Shown: positions 35,370 through 44,120, numbered from the stretch's first letter. The stretch is DNA of 64,000 nt from Gemmatimonadota bacterium (GCA_029262195.1 JAJCZX010000014.1:124001-188000); one strand, 5' to 3'. The notes: generated by a model not told the origin, from the sequence alone. Translations and numbers: made by a program.

Positions 35370-35924
35370 GTGACGAAGGCTAACCCCACCACCTCACGCT
35401 GGGCGCGCATTGCTCTGAGCTTGGTTCTAGCCGTTTACGGATTCAAACTTTTCAGCGATCCCGGCAACTACACGCTGTTGGACAGTGTGGACCTGGCTAT
35501 CCATGAGACCGGACACCTGGTTTTTGGCCCCTTCGGGATGTTCATCGGTTTCCTCGGAGGCACCCTTTTCCAACTAATCGTACCGGTAGCCTTCGTAGCG
35601 TACTTCCTTAAAGAAGGGGACAAGTACGCCTCCTCCATAGTGTTTTGGTGGGTCGCGCAAAACCTGTGGAATATATCGGTGTATGTAAAAGATGCCCGCA
35701 GCCAGGTGCTTCCCCTGGTCGGAGGGGGCGAGCACGACTGGGCGTACCTGCTCGGCGAGTTAGGATTGCTCGCGCGAGATCAAAACCTTGGCGAGATGAT
35801 CCGCTTTTTTGGCGTTTTGGTTTACGGATACGCAATCATATCAAGCCTGTGGTTTGCACCTCTCATAATGGGTGCCCGACCGGATTACGCCGTTGACGAG
35901 TTGAGAGCCGCTGGCCCGAAGTAG
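35370..35924 (+). CDS. Membrane protein with HExxH motif
   Basis: A 184-residue protein with about four membrane helices (ARIALSLVLAVYGFKLF, FGMFIGFLGGTLFQLIVPVAFVAYFL, FFGVLVYGYAIISSLWFAPLIM). The segment SVDLAIHETGHLVFGPFG near residue 43 contains H-E-T-G-H, an HExxH zinc site close to a membrane edge, as in M50 peptidases. The usual second M50 motif (LDG/NPDG) is not evident, so it may be a degenerate relative. GTG start, eight bases after the VOC gene. Family not certain. Confidence 0.65.
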   Translation: MTKANPTTSRWARIALSLVLAVYGFKLFSDPGNYTLLDSVDLAIHETGHLVFGPFGMFIGFLGGTLFQLIVPVAFVAYFLKEGDKYASSIVFWWVAQNLWNISVYVKDARSQVLPLVGGGEHDWAYLLGELGLLARDQNLGEMIRFFGVLVYGYAIISSLWFAPLIMGARPDYAVDELRAAGPK

Positions 35925-36150
35925 TAAGCCTGACCTCAGCACGATCAAAACACCATTTTTTCGCAAGCCACACCCATGTACGAATCCAAACTAATCAACG
36001 CCTAATTCTCTCTCATGGATCCTCGCCATGCGAGTGCAAGTATCGTGAAACACGAGTGTCTCACATGATTCTCACATGATTTATGGTTGTTCTGTATCAA
36101 ATTAGCCTCGTTGAGATCAACCACCACCACAACATTGGCAAAAAGGAAAA
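35925..36150. other. 226-base gap upstream of the Big_2 hydrolase
   Basis: Contains the adjacent 11-base repeats and an AT-rich stretch (ATGATTTATGGTTG) that could carry the hydrolase promoter. No RNA gene or ORF with coding character seen. Confidence 0.4.
36060..36081. promoter_or_regulatory. Adjacent 11-base direct repeats
   Basis: CTCACATGATT occurs twice in tandem (36060-36070 and 36071-36081), a spacing of one helical turn, about 70 bases before the Big_2/serine hydrolase gene. Could bind a regulator as two same-face half sites. Confidence 0.45.
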
Positions 36151-37866
36151 ATGGTGAAGATTACACACACCAAGCGCTTCGGATGGTCAAGTAAGTCCAG
36201 GCTTACGCCAGCCTTGCCAATATTGGCGGTCGCTGCATGTGGCGGCACGGACATCGTTCACCCACCGGACGGTAATGATCACACCACGACCCCGACGAGC
36301 ATTGCGGTCTCTCAGGCCGCCGTGTCTTTTGTCTCCCTGGGGGAGACGGCAACCATAACCGTCACGGTGAGCGATGCCGCGGGAAATCCGATACAGGATG
36401 CAGCAACCGCCTGGGAATCAAGCAATGCTACCATCGCCCGGGTGACGTCCACTGGAGAGATCACCGCAACGGATGTCGGAGACGCAACGTTGACCGCCTC
36501 GAGCGGTGCGGTGAGTGCCACCGTAACAGTTTCTGTAACCCAGGTGCCAGCCTCGGTCGTGTCAGGCCAGGAGAGTTTGTCTCTGGTTCGGCTCGGAAAG
36601 CAGGACACCGCGACCGCCACCGTTCGAGATGCTCGCAACAACGCCATCTTCTCCGCACCGATTTCGTGGCAATCTTCGGACAACGCGGTGGCCACGGTTG
36701 ATCAATTTGGGGTCATCACTTCCACTGGCCGCGGAACCGCTCATATTAGAGCGATTTCTGGCGACGTCGCAGATTCGATGGAGGTCACCGTCGCTGCGAC
36801 TTTTGGCGAAACCGTACCGGCACTACTCGACTCCATTTTTGCGAGGTTTGGAGTACCGGGCGTGGCTGTGGGAGTGCTGGAGGATGGCGTCGTCACATGG
36901 GCTGGAGGCAAAGGGAACGCATCCAACAGTCCGCAGCGGCCGGTCGGATCGTCCACGCCCTTCTTTATCGCTTCGATTTCTAAGACCTTCGTCGGCTGGG
37001 CGGCGAGCAACCTCGAAGCACGCGGTCTCCTGGACCTCGACCAACCGGTGGAAGATTTCCTGGATACCTGGCGTTATCCTCCGTCTCAGTTCAACCCGTC
37101 CGAAAGCACCCTCGGATTGCTTTTGGCCCACCAGGGTGGTGCCTCGGTTTGTTGCTACCCGGGTTTTCCACCCGGAGCGCCGTTGCCAACCACCCAGCAA
37201 TCGCTCGACGGCGCCACCAACGGCGTTGGTAGAGTTGAATTGATTTATGCCCCCGGTACCCAAACGCAGTATGCGGGCGGCGGGATAACCGTTAGCCAAT
37301 TGGCCATTGAGAACGTTAGCGGCAAAGGCTTCGGCCAATTCATGGCCGATAACTTTTTCCAACCCCTGGGAATGAACAACAGTACTTTCGAACTCACCCC
37401 TACCCTGGAATCGAATATCGCCATTCCATTCAATGACGACGGGTCGGTCGCAGATTTTCCGAACTTCGCGGCACTCGGCGCAGCCGGGATGATATCCACG
37501 GTCGACGATATGCTGATATTTGCCAAAGCCGTGGCGGATGGTGCAGCAGGCACCAGTACCGTCCCCGGAATGGAAAGCAGCGTTATCAACGACCTGCTGG
37601 CTACAACCCCGTTTACACCTCCTTCCATCCGATACGAACTCGGCCAACAGGTGAGAAAACACGGTGGAATCGAATTCATAGGACACGCAGGGTCGCACCC
37701 CGGTTATACGTCACAATACCAGATTGCCCCAAAAGAAGGACACGCGGTGGTGGTGCTGGTGAATCGGCGGGTCGGGGGAGGTTCCACCCACAACGCAATT
37801 ACATGTCGATGGTTCCAAGCCGTCACCGGAACATCGCCAGCCGAATATTGCTGGGTTTTTAATTAG
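36151..37866 (+). CDS. Lipoprotein with two Big_2 Ig-like domains and a class C beta-lactamase-like serine hydrolase domain
   Basis: Exported, probably surface-anchored: the signal ends in a lipobox (LAVAAC). Two bacterial Ig-like (Big_2) domains at about 48-130 and 132-215 (TWESSNATIARVTSTGEITATDVGDATLTASS; SWQSSDNAVATVDQFGVITSTGRGTAHIRA). The hydrolase domain (220-570) has S-x-x-K in ASISKTF, a Tyr motif in TQYAGGG, and a His-x-Gly in FIGHAGSHPGY near 510. It resembles esterases or D-aminopeptidases of family S12; resistance to beta-lactams cannot be inferred. Confidence 0.9.
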   Translation: MVKITHTKRFGWSSKSRLTPALPILAVAACGGTDIVHPPDGNDHTTTPTSIAVSQAAVSFVSLGETATITVTVSDAAGNPIQDAATAWESSNATIARVTSTGEITATDVGDATLTASSGAVSATVTVSVTQVPASVVSGQESLSLVRLGKQDTATATVRDARNNAIFSAPISWQSSDNAVATVDQFGVITSTGRGTAHIRAISGDVADSMEVTVAATFGETVPALLDSIFARFGVPGVAVGVLEDGVVTWAGGKGNASNSPQRPVGSSTPFFIASISKTFVGWAASNLEARGLLDLDQPVEDFLDTWRYPPSQFNPSESTLGLLLAHQGGASVCCYPGFPPGAPLPTTQQSLDGATNGVGRVELIYAPGTQTQYAGGGITVSQLAIENVSGKGFGQFMADNFFQPLGMNNSTFELTPTLESNIAIPFNDDGSVADFPNFAALGAAGMISTVDDMLIFAKAVADGAAGTSTVPGMESSVINDLLATTPFTPPSIRYELGQQVRKHGGIEFIGHAGSHPGYTSQYQIAPKEGHAVVVLVNRRVGGGSTHNAITCRWFQAVTGTSPAEYCWVFN

Positions 37867-37894
37867 GCGGAGGACAACCGTGGCACAGGGATCG

Positions 37895-37955
37895 AGTTTC
37901 GCCCTTGAACGGCCGGCTCAGGCGGCTCGTGCGCGCCGATGGATCCTAAAGAACT
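37895..37955 (+). repeat. Structured dispersed repeat, copy B
   Basis: Lies 29 bases after the stop of the Big_2 hydrolase. It aligns to copies A and C from GTTTCGCCC through GGCCGGCTCAGGCGG to GCGCGCCGATGG. The hairpins are less perfect than in A and C. Confidence 0.5.
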
Positions 37956-38013
37956 ATTCACACTCTCCTTCGCAACACCTCCCTCCTCCCCCTTGCCCAA
38001 TGGACGTTTACCT

Positions 38014-38041
38014 GTATATTTAACCAGATGGTTAAATATAC
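38014..38041. promoter_or_regulatory. ArsR operator spanning the start codon
   Basis: Perfect 13-base inverted repeat, GTATATTTAACCA (38014-38026) and TGGTTAAATATAC (38029-38041), with a two-base spacer. The ATG of the regulator (38028) lies inside the repeat, and TATATT (38015-38020) is positioned as a -10 box, so the transcript is likely leaderless and self-repressed. Confidence 0.85.
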
Positions 38042-38405
38042 TCAAACCTTGGACCTGACGTTCTCGGCCCTTTCTGATCCAACCCGAAGGGAGATCCTCG
38101 AGCAACTTTCGGACGGCACCACTCGCGTAACTGATCTTGCCGCCCCACACCGGATGTCTCTTCCAGCTGTGTCGAAGCACCTCAAGGTCCTTGAGACTGC
38201 AGGGTTGATAACCCGTACTCGGGTGGGCCGAGAACATCGGATTCAGGTGGACCCCACTCCGATCTTAAAGGCGAGAGATTGGATTTCGATGCACGCCCAA
38301 GTCTGGCAACACCAATTCGACAAACTCGATAGCTATTTGGAACAGGCGCAGAAAGATCTTGCCGGAGCCAAAAAAAACGGAGAATCAAATGAGCAACAAG
38401 GTTGA
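38028..38405 (+). CDS. ArsR-family regulator paired with an SRPBCC protein
   Basis: Winged-helix regulator of 125 residues: LDLTFSALSDPTRREILEQLSDGTTRVTDLA, recognition helix MSLPAVSKHLKVLETAGLITRTRVGREHRIQ. It contains no Cys at all, so metal sensing through the usual sites is excluded. The tail (SYLEQAQKDLAGAKKNG) matches the ArsR subgroup that sits next to SRPBCC/AHSA1 proteins. Its operator covers the start codon and no ribosome site is present. It overlaps the SRPBCC gene by 17 bases. Confidence 0.92.
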   Translation: MVKYTQTLDLTFSALSDPTRREILEQLSDGTTRVTDLAAPHRMSLPAVSKHLKVLETAGLITRTRVGREHRIQVDPTPILKARDWISMHAQVWQHQFDKLDSYLEQAQKDLAGAKKNGESNEQQG

Positions 38406-38856
38406 ACTAAACGACGAAAGCCTCACTATCACTCGGGTATTTAACGCTCCTCGAGAACTTGTTTTCGACGCTTTTCGCCAACCGGAGAAAATTGCCGACT
38501 GGTCCGGTTGTGCAGGGGCTGAGTGCCTGGACATTTCAGTGGATTTTAAAATCGGCGGTAGTTATCGACAAACAATGCGCATAGCCCAGGGAAGCGTACT
38601 CACGACTTTTGGCACGTACAAAGAGATCCTCGTCCCCGAGAGAATCGCTTACACTCTTGAGTGGGAACCGATGGGCACGATGCAAATCCCCGGTAGCAAA
38701 GTGTTGATCGAGTTTGAAGACCAGGGAGACAAAACGTTAGTCCGTCTCACGCACTCAGAGCTGGTAATGCCCGAAATGAGAGAAAACGTACCTGGGGGTT
38801 GGCAGGCTTCGTTTGACAAACTGGGGGAAACAATCGACCAGGGTGCCATGGCCTAG
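38389..38856 (+). CDS. SRPBCC / AHSA1-like domain protein
   Basis: A 155-residue START-like domain with a hydrophobic ligand pocket: SLTITRVFNAPRELVFDAFRQPEKIADW at the N-terminus, KIGGSYRQTMRI in the middle, and the conserved end VRLTHSELVMPEMRENVPGGWQASFDKLGETI. The start at 38389 has GGAG seven bases upstream, inside the ArsR gene. Paired ArsR-SRPBCC units are common; the ligand may be the inducer. Confidence 0.92.
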   Translation: MSNKVELNDESLTITRVFNAPRELVFDAFRQPEKIADWSGCAGAECLDISVDFKIGGSYRQTMRIAQGSVLTTFGTYKEILVPERIAYTLEWEPMGTMQIPGSKVLIEFEDQGDKTLVRLTHSELVMPEMRENVPGGWQASFDKLGETIDQGAMA

Positions 38857-38868
38857 TACGCGACGGGC

Positions 38869-39219
38869 CTATTTCTTCTTCTTCCTCGGGACCCTCTTCT
38901 TCGACCTGGCAACGTCCATCGCCTTCTCAACCCAGGGACGGATAGCTTCGACATCCTCCAGCAACTCCGCCGGGACTTCGTAGTAGTTCATAGACCCGCC
39001 GTCGTCCCCAAATGGCTTGAAAGGTCCCTTTCCTGCCTTCTCAAAATCGGCCCGGTTGGAGTCGTCGACCTTGAAGTACAGTGCGTCGTCGTCCAATACG
39101 GCAAAGAACAAACCATCTCCGTAAACACCCACACCACCAAACATCCGGCGGGTGGTTATCGACACGATACGCCCCAACTGATCAGCCACGAAATCAACAT
39201 AGGATTGGTTAACGGACAT
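38869..39219 (-). CDS. TfoX N-terminal domain protein
   Basis: A 116-residue protein with the TfoX/Sxy N-terminal fold: TTRRMFGGVGVYGDGLFFAVLDDDALYFKVDD near 23-54, then FKPFGDDGGSMNYYEVPAELLEDVEAIRPWVEKA. The C-terminus is a basic tail (KKRVPRKKKK) that may bind nucleic acid. It lacks the C-terminal domain of the competence activator Sxy, so a competence role is not implied. It converges with the SRPBCC gene (12-base gap). Confidence 0.9.
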   Translation of the reverse strand: MSVNQSYVDFVADQLGRIVSITTRRMFGGVGVYGDGLFFAVLDDDALYFKVDDSNRADFEKAGKGPFKPFGDDGGSMNYYEVPAELLEDVEAIRPWVEKAMDVARSKKRVPRKKKK

Positions 39220-39391
39220 TTTTCTTCACCAGACACCGCCTTTTTTCGGCATTTGATAGTTTATGACGGATTCTTTACGAATCTTTCCCACCCACTTAAC
39301 GAACACTCCCTTAAATATTACCTCATAGCAACCGGTCCCGCGGACCGCCGGAGTACCACAGGTCCCACCCAAAATAGAAAATGTTAACCCA

Positions 39392-39407
39392 GGCCTCACG
39401 TGAGGCC
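39392..39407. promoter_or_regulatory. 16-base perfect palindrome upstream of korA
   Basis: GGCCTCACGTGAGGCC with no spacer, 13 bases before the korA ATG. It could be a dimeric regulator site or a hairpin next to the ribosome site (GAAGG). A second short hairpin CGGTCC/GGACCG lies at 39333-39347. Confidence 0.5.
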
Positions 39408-39420
39408 AGGAGTTGAAGGT

Positions 39421-41334
39421 ATGAGCGCAAACGCTACGACGTCGGCGACGAAGACCTCGCGCACTCGGGCCAAAAAGCCCCGAGTCATCAAGGCCAGCCA
39501 GCATATCCTGGAAGTGGTTTCCGATTCCGGAGAAGGCGCCCAAAAGTGCGGCCAATCTTTCGGATTGATTTCAGCCAAAATGGGTAACGGCGTCTGGACC
39601 GTAGAAATCATCCCGGCTGAAATCCAACCACCAGTGCGCACGCCAGGAAGTGCCAGTGGAGTACGAATCCGGCTCGGCGAAGACAAGATCACCAACTGGG
39701 GTGATGAAACAAATCTGGTCATCGCCTTCAACGAACAGGTGTTGTTGTCCAGGCACCGCCTCGATGCCCTCGCCGACAATGCGACAATCCTGATCGAAAG
39801 CGCCTGGGAAACGCACGAAGATCCGTCGGTGCGACAGGCATGGACCACCGCGATGGAAGAACTGTCGACCAAATCTTATCGGTTCATCAACGTTCCGATG
39901 GAGGAGCAAACGCTCACCATCACAGACAACCCGCGACGCGGCAAGAACATGTTCGCACTTGGAGTCCTCTCGTGGATCTACAAACGGGATATGGACAAGG
40001 TCCGCGCACAAATTACCGATCAGTTCGTCAAGAAGGGTGATGAGGTTGTCAAAGCCAACATTGACCTGGTTGAGCTAGGCGAGACCTGGGCTTCGAAGAA
40101 CATTGAATTCAGGATTGACGTCAAACCGACCGCGCCCGAGCAGGAAATGGTCGTGATGAACGGCAATCAGGCAACCGCCATGGGCGCAATCGCATCTGGT
40201 ATGGAATTGTGCTCCATGTACCCGATCACGCCAGCCACATCGGTGTCTCACAGCCTCGGCGACATCTTCGAGACCTTCGGTGGAATTGTCCACCAGGCTG
40301 AAGACGAAATCGCTGCTATCGGGGTGGCCATCGGCGCGTCTTTCGCCGGAAATGTCGCGTTCACTGTTACGTCTGGGCCGGGTATGGCATTGAAGACCGA
40401 ATTCATCGGCCTGGCCGTCATGACTGAAACCCCGCTGGTTATCGTAGACGTGCAACGCGGTGGCCCAAGCACCGGGCTCCCCACCAAGGTCGAACAGGCC
40501 GACCTTCTTGCGGCGATTTTCGGACAACCGGGAGACGTGCCCCACGTCGTTATGGCACCTTCCACCATCGAAGACTGTTTTCATGCCGTTATCACCGCAC
40601 GTCGGATCGCCGAGACATTCAGATGTGTTGTCATGGTCCTGACCGACGCAAACCTCGCAACAGGTGTGCAGCCGTTCGTGCGACCAGCATTGGACACCCG
40701 GTGGCATGCGGCTCCATTAAACCTCGAACCGGTGGGCGACAACGCAAGCCCCTACGATTGGAATAACGACACCGGATTGTCTCAACGCTTCATCCCCGGG
40801 CAACCGGGCGGGATGTTCACGGCGACCGGCCTGGCACATGACAAAAACAGTAAGGTCGATTATTCCCCGGACAACAATGAAAAGACGATGGCCATGCGGT
40901 CGCGCAAGATCGCAGTGCTCCAGAGCACCCTGAAGCCACCGACAGTACACGGAGAAGACGACGGAGACATCCTGGTCGTCGGATGGGGAAGCACCAAAGG
41001 TGCTATCGAGGAGGCGGTCGATCGAGCAAATGAAACGGGCCTCCGAGCAAGTAGTCTGCATCTGACTTTCCTATCCCCCCTGGAACCGGGCCTGAAAGGC
41101 ATTTTCTCTCGCTTCAAGAAAGTGATGACGGTCGAGATCAACTATAGCGATCGCGTCGGTGATCCCTACATCACAGACGAAAGCAGGCGGCGCGGTCAGT
41201 TGAGTTGGTTATTGCGGGCCTCAACGCTTGCCGATGTAGACTGTTGGACAAGGGTTCCAGGTCAACCACTCCGTCCCGGTGCCATCCTCGACGCTATAGT
41301 AAAGAACATTCCGATCGGAGCCACACATGACTGA
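39421..41334 (+). CDS. korA: 2-oxoacid:ferredoxin oxidoreductase, fused gamma-alpha subunit
   Basis: Subunit of a 2-oxoglutarate-type:ferredoxin oxidoreductase, 637 residues. The N-terminal third is the gamma domain (SGEGAQKCGQSFGLISAKMGNGVW near 36-60), followed by the alpha domain (NGNQATAMGAIASGMELCSMYPITPATSVSH near 243-275; GPGMALKTEFIGLAVMTETPLVIVDVQRGGPSTGLPTK near 320-358). Gamma-alpha fusion with a separate beta subunit is the arrangement seen in aerobes such as Mycobacterium. Start ATG preceded by GAAGG; a GTG at 39400 is less likely. Overlaps korB by eight bases. Confidence 0.93.
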   Translation: MSANATTSATKTSRTRAKKPRVIKASQHILEVVSDSGEGAQKCGQSFGLISAKMGNGVWTVEIIPAEIQPPVRTPGSASGVRIRLGEDKITNWGDETNLVIAFNEQVLLSRHRLDALADNATILIESAWETHEDPSVRQAWTTAMEELSTKSYRFINVPMEEQTLTITDNPRRGKNMFALGVLSWIYKRDMDKVRAQITDQFVKKGDEVVKANIDLVELGETWASKNIEFRIDVKPTAPEQEMVVMNGNQATAMGAIASGMELCSMYPITPATSVSHSLGDIFETFGGIVHQAEDEIAAIGVAIGASFAGNVAFTVTSGPGMALKTEFIGLAVMTETPLVIVDVQRGGPSTGLPTKVEQADLLAAIFGQPGDVPHVVMAPSTIEDCFHAVITARRIAETFRCVVMVLTDANLATGVQPFVRPALDTRWHAAPLNLEPVGDNASPYDWNNDTGLSQRFIPGQPGGMFTATGLAHDKNSKVDYSPDNNEKTMAMRSRKIAVLQSTLKPPTVHGEDDGDILVVGWGSTKGAIEEAVDRANETGLRASSLHLTFLSPLEPGLKGIFSRFKKVMTVEINYSDRVGDPYITDESRRRGQLSWLLRASTLADVDCWTRVPGQPLRPGAILDAIVKNIPIGATHD

Positions 41335-42274
41335 TTGCTCCCTGCTTACCTGCGGTGTTGAAGACGAACGCACGTTTGAAATGGATGATTACGCCGACGC
41401 CATGCCTCGGTGGTGTCCCGGCTGCGGCGATCACGCTGTACTTACAGCAGTAGAACGCGTGCTGGAGAAAGAACAACTCCGGCCAGAGCAAACTGTTTTC
41501 GTCTCCGGAATAGGCTGCTCATCCCGTTTCCCGCATTACCTGGATACCTACGGTTTTCACGGTCTCCACGGACGTGCCCTGCCACTGGCGACCGGAGTGA
41601 AGTTGAGCCGCCCCGACCTTAACGTCTTCGTGGTCATGGGCGATGGTGATTGTACCTCGATCGGCGCCGGTCACTGGCTGCACGCTTTGCGGTACAACAT
41701 GAGAATGGTCGTGTTGATGTTAGATAACGAGGTCTATGGTCTAACGAAAAAACAAACTTCGCCAACAACACCTCTGGGCTTCCCGACAAACACCCAACCA
41801 CGTGGGAGTTACCTGCCCCCTTTAAATCCGATCTCCGTGATGCTGGGGATGACCAACGCCTCGTTCATCGCTCAGACCGCCGATTGGGTACCGGCCCACC
41901 TTTTCGAAACCATCGAAGCCGCTTTTCACCACGATGGATTCGCGTTCATCAGAGTGCTGCAACGCTGTCCGGTTTTTAGCGCCAACATTTTCGAGAGGGC
42001 GGTCAAGAGCCCGGACCTGACCGAACTTCTTGTCGATGACCAGGGCATCAATGTGACCAACCTCGGCGGGCTCTACAAGAACCTGCTACGGCACGACCCA
42101 TCCGATTTAGACAGGGCTCGCTGGTTGGCCGAGCCTTCTGACAAAATCCGACTCGGGCTCTTCTACCAGAATCAGGCTCACCCCAAGTATGAAGAGACAC
42201 GCAAGGTCAAGCACCACACACCGGCCGAAAAGATCGCGTTGCTCAACACGGAGTTAGATCGTTATGCCGTCTAA
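41327..42274 (+). CDS. korB: 2-oxoacid:ferredoxin oxidoreductase, beta subunit
   Basis: TPP- and Fe-S-binding catalytic subunit of 315 residues. WCPGCGDHAVLTAVERVL near 29-46 contains the cluster Cys pair; FVSGIGCSSRFPHYLDTYGFHGLHGRALPLATG follows; the TPP motif is MGDGDCTSIGAGHWLHALRYNM with DNEVYGLTKKQTSPTTP near 138-155. The last 100 residues are a KorB C-terminal domain. Partner of KorA, both overlapping in reading frame; it overlaps the next unknown gene by 11 bases. Confidence 0.94.
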   Translation: MTDCSLLTCGVEDERTFEMDDYADAMPRWCPGCGDHAVLTAVERVLEKEQLRPEQTVFVSGIGCSSRFPHYLDTYGFHGLHGRALPLATGVKLSRPDLNVFVVMGDGDCTSIGAGHWLHALRYNMRMVVLMLDNEVYGLTKKQTSPTTPLGFPTNTQPRGSYLPPLNPISVMLGMTNASFIAQTADWVPAHLFETIEAAFHHDGFAFIRVLQRCPVFSANIFERAVKSPDLTELLVDDQGINVTNLGGLYKNLLRHDPSDLDRARWLAEPSDKIRLGLFYQNQAHPKYEETRKVKHHTPAEKIALLNTELDRYAV

Positions 42275-43268
42275 CCAACTCATCGAATCGGTAGCCCCGC
42301 ATCTGATCGCCTCCGGCGAGGCGTACAAAACAGCGGTTGCATCCACAGTACAACAAGTCCAACGCCTCCTCGCAGACCATCGAGATTCGCAGGCCGATCG
42401 AAACGAGAACCACAACGCCGAGCTGGGCGCGCTGGGCGCGGCGAGGATTAACATCGACAAATTTTCTGCGTTGGTTTCCCGGGATGAGACGCTTGATCTG
42501 GCGATGCTTGAGGTGATCGACCGCTCCCTGACAGTCCTGGAAGTCGTCGAAAACATGCTTGAGGACGTGCTGCAGATTGACGTCCCAACCGGAACTCGCA
42601 CAGCTGACGCAGTACGAGATGCTTTTACGCAAATTGGCCTGGCGTTCGGCGCCGCGCGAGCGGTGCATCTGGCACGAAACGGCGGGCACACCGAAGGCCA
42701 ACATCACGATCTGTTGGACGGGATCCCGTTCCGGAAGTGGACGAAGAGCGAGCGGATGTTAGCCCCTCCACTATTGCTGGAGGTCGACGGAGAGGACCTG
42801 TCGGCGGCAAGCCTCGCCGAATTCATGGACGGAAACGTCAAACTGGTAATTGTACCCCGCACTCCCACCGCGCCCGCACAATTGGTACGCCTCATAACTC
42901 CTCGCACATTTGTTTTGCAAACACGGGACCCCGCCGCATTGGATTCGTTCGCGAACTGGAACGGCCCCGGTATCGCGATGGTTTCGGAAGACTGTGCCAG
43001 GTTCGTACACAACCCGGATGGCGGCCCCAAATTGAGCGACCGCCTGACAGCAGAAATTCTGCCGGCAAATCCGAAGCAATCCCTCGGTGGTATAAGCGTG
43101 CGGCAACAGTTGGAGGAACTGGAACAACTCCGAGTCCTCACCAGCCCACACCACATGCCAGTAACCGCGGCAGAGGCCGAAGCATCTGGCCACGAACTTC
43201 CCCCCGATCCGGCAGACAAACTGGCCGCCTGGCTGATGAATCAGGCGCGGGACATCTCGGCGGTCTGA
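42264..43268 (+). CDS. Unknown protein between korB and rnfB
   Basis: Not recognised. A 334-residue soluble protein. Residues 1-145 are helical and heptad-rich (LIESVAPHLIASGEAYKTAVASTVQQVQRLLAD; TLDLAMLEVIDRSLTVLEVVENMLEDVLQID), suggesting a helical bundle or coiled coil. Residues 165-280 look like a strand-helix domain (PPLLLEVDGEDLSAASLAEFMDGNVKLVIVP; RLITPRTFVLQTRD). It has no Cys clusters or nucleotide-binding motif. It overlaps korB by 11 bases and lies nine bases from rnfB, so it must be cotranscribed; an assembly factor or regulator is inference. Confidence 0.75.
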   Translation: MPSNQLIESVAPHLIASGEAYKTAVASTVQQVQRLLADHRDSQADRNENHNAELGALGAARINIDKFSALVSRDETLDLAMLEVIDRSLTVLEVVENMLEDVLQIDVPTGTRTADAVRDAFTQIGLAFGAARAVHLARNGGHTEGQHHDLLDGIPFRKWTKSERMLAPPLLLEVDGEDLSAASLAEFMDGNVKLVIVPRTPTAPAQLVRLITPRTFVLQTRDPAALDSFANWNGPGIAMVSEDCARFVHNPDGGPKLSDRLTAEILPANPKQSLGGISVRQQLEELEQLRVLTSPHHMPVTAAEAEASGHELPPDPADKLAAWLMNQARDISAV

Positions 43269-43277
43269 AGAGGCTTC

Positions 43278-44120
43278 GTGTCTGCTACCCTGCTTTCGGC
43301 TCTGACGTTAGGCGGAGTTGGCCTAGTCTTCGGGACGTTAATCGCGATGGCCCATCGGCGATTCTACGTGTGGGAAGACCCGAGAATAGACACCGTAACC
43401 GACCTGCTTCCATCGGCCAACTGCGGGGCGTGCGGCTTTCCAGGCTGCCGGGCCTTCGCAGAGAACCTGGTCGCAGGAGACACCCAACCAGCCGTTTGCA
43501 CGGTGATGGGAGAAAACGAGGTCTCCACAGTTTCCGATTTTCTCGGGGTCGAGGCCGGCGCTACGTCTAAACGCGTGGCTCGCCTTCTCTGCGCCGGAGG
43601 TACAAACGTAGCTGTCCAACAAGCCGACTATCTGGGAATCGAAACCTGCGGTGCTGCCGCGGCCGTAGCCGGGGGTGGAAAAGGCTGTACCTGGGGCTGC
43701 CTCGGTTTCGCCGACTGTGAGGTCTCGTGTGACTTCGACGCGATCTACATGGACGAGCATTCACTGCCGCACGTGGTGCCCGACCAATGCACCGCCTGTG
43801 GTGATTGTGTTGAAGCATGCCCCAAGGACCTTTTCGTTCTAATGGATCTCGAAGAAAAGTTGATTGTACAGTGCCGCAGCCTCCTGACTGGAGAGGAGGC
43901 AACGGACCTTTGTGAAGTTGCCTGTAACGCCTGCGGTCGTTGTGCGTTAGACGCCTCTGCAGGAGTTGTAGAGATGATGAACGGTCTCGCAGTTGTGAAC
44001 TACGAGCTTAACGATTCCGCAGGACCCGAAGCGATCAAGCGATGCCCGACAGGGGCAATTGTCTGGGTCGAAGGGCCGCAATTCACGGTCCAACCCGCCG
44101 CGGAGAGGATATTGGTATGA
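43278..44120 (+). CDS. rnfB: Rnf complex subunit RnfB
   Basis: Fe-S entry subunit of the ion-translocating ferredoxin:NAD oxidoreductase, 280 residues. One N-terminal membrane helix (LLSALTLGGVGLVFGTLIAMAHRRF), then the RnfB-type cluster domain NCGACGFPGCRAFAENL near 49-66, and two ferredoxin-like clusters, CTACGDCVEACP near 170 and CNACGRC near 212 with a later CP. This is the long clostridial/bacteroidete-type RnfB. GTG start. Its TGA overlaps the nifJ ATG (ATGA), so Rnf and PFOR expression are coupled. Confidence 0.93.
   Translation: MSATLLSALTLGGVGLVFGTLIAMAHRRFYVWEDPRIDTVTDLLPSANCGACGFPGCRAFAENLVAGDTQPAVCTVMGENEVSTVSDFLGVEAGATSKRVARLLCAGGTNVAVQQADYLGIETCGAAAAVAGGGKGCTWGCLGFADCEVSCDFDAIYMDEHSLPHVVPDQCTACGDCVEACPKDLFVLMDLEEKLIVQCRSLLTGEEATDLCEVACNACGRCALDASAGVVEMMNGLAVVNYELNDSAGPEAIKRCPTGAIVWVEGPQFTVQPAAERILV

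Noticed and set aside
36151..37866. Antibiotic-resistance beta-lactamase
   Set aside because: The S-x-x-K fold is shared by esterases and D-aminopeptidases; the Ig-like lipoprotein layout fits those better, and the Tyr motif is not Y-x-N.
38869..39219. Competence regulator Sxy
   Set aside because: Only the N-terminal TfoX domain is present with a basic tail; no competence genes nearby.
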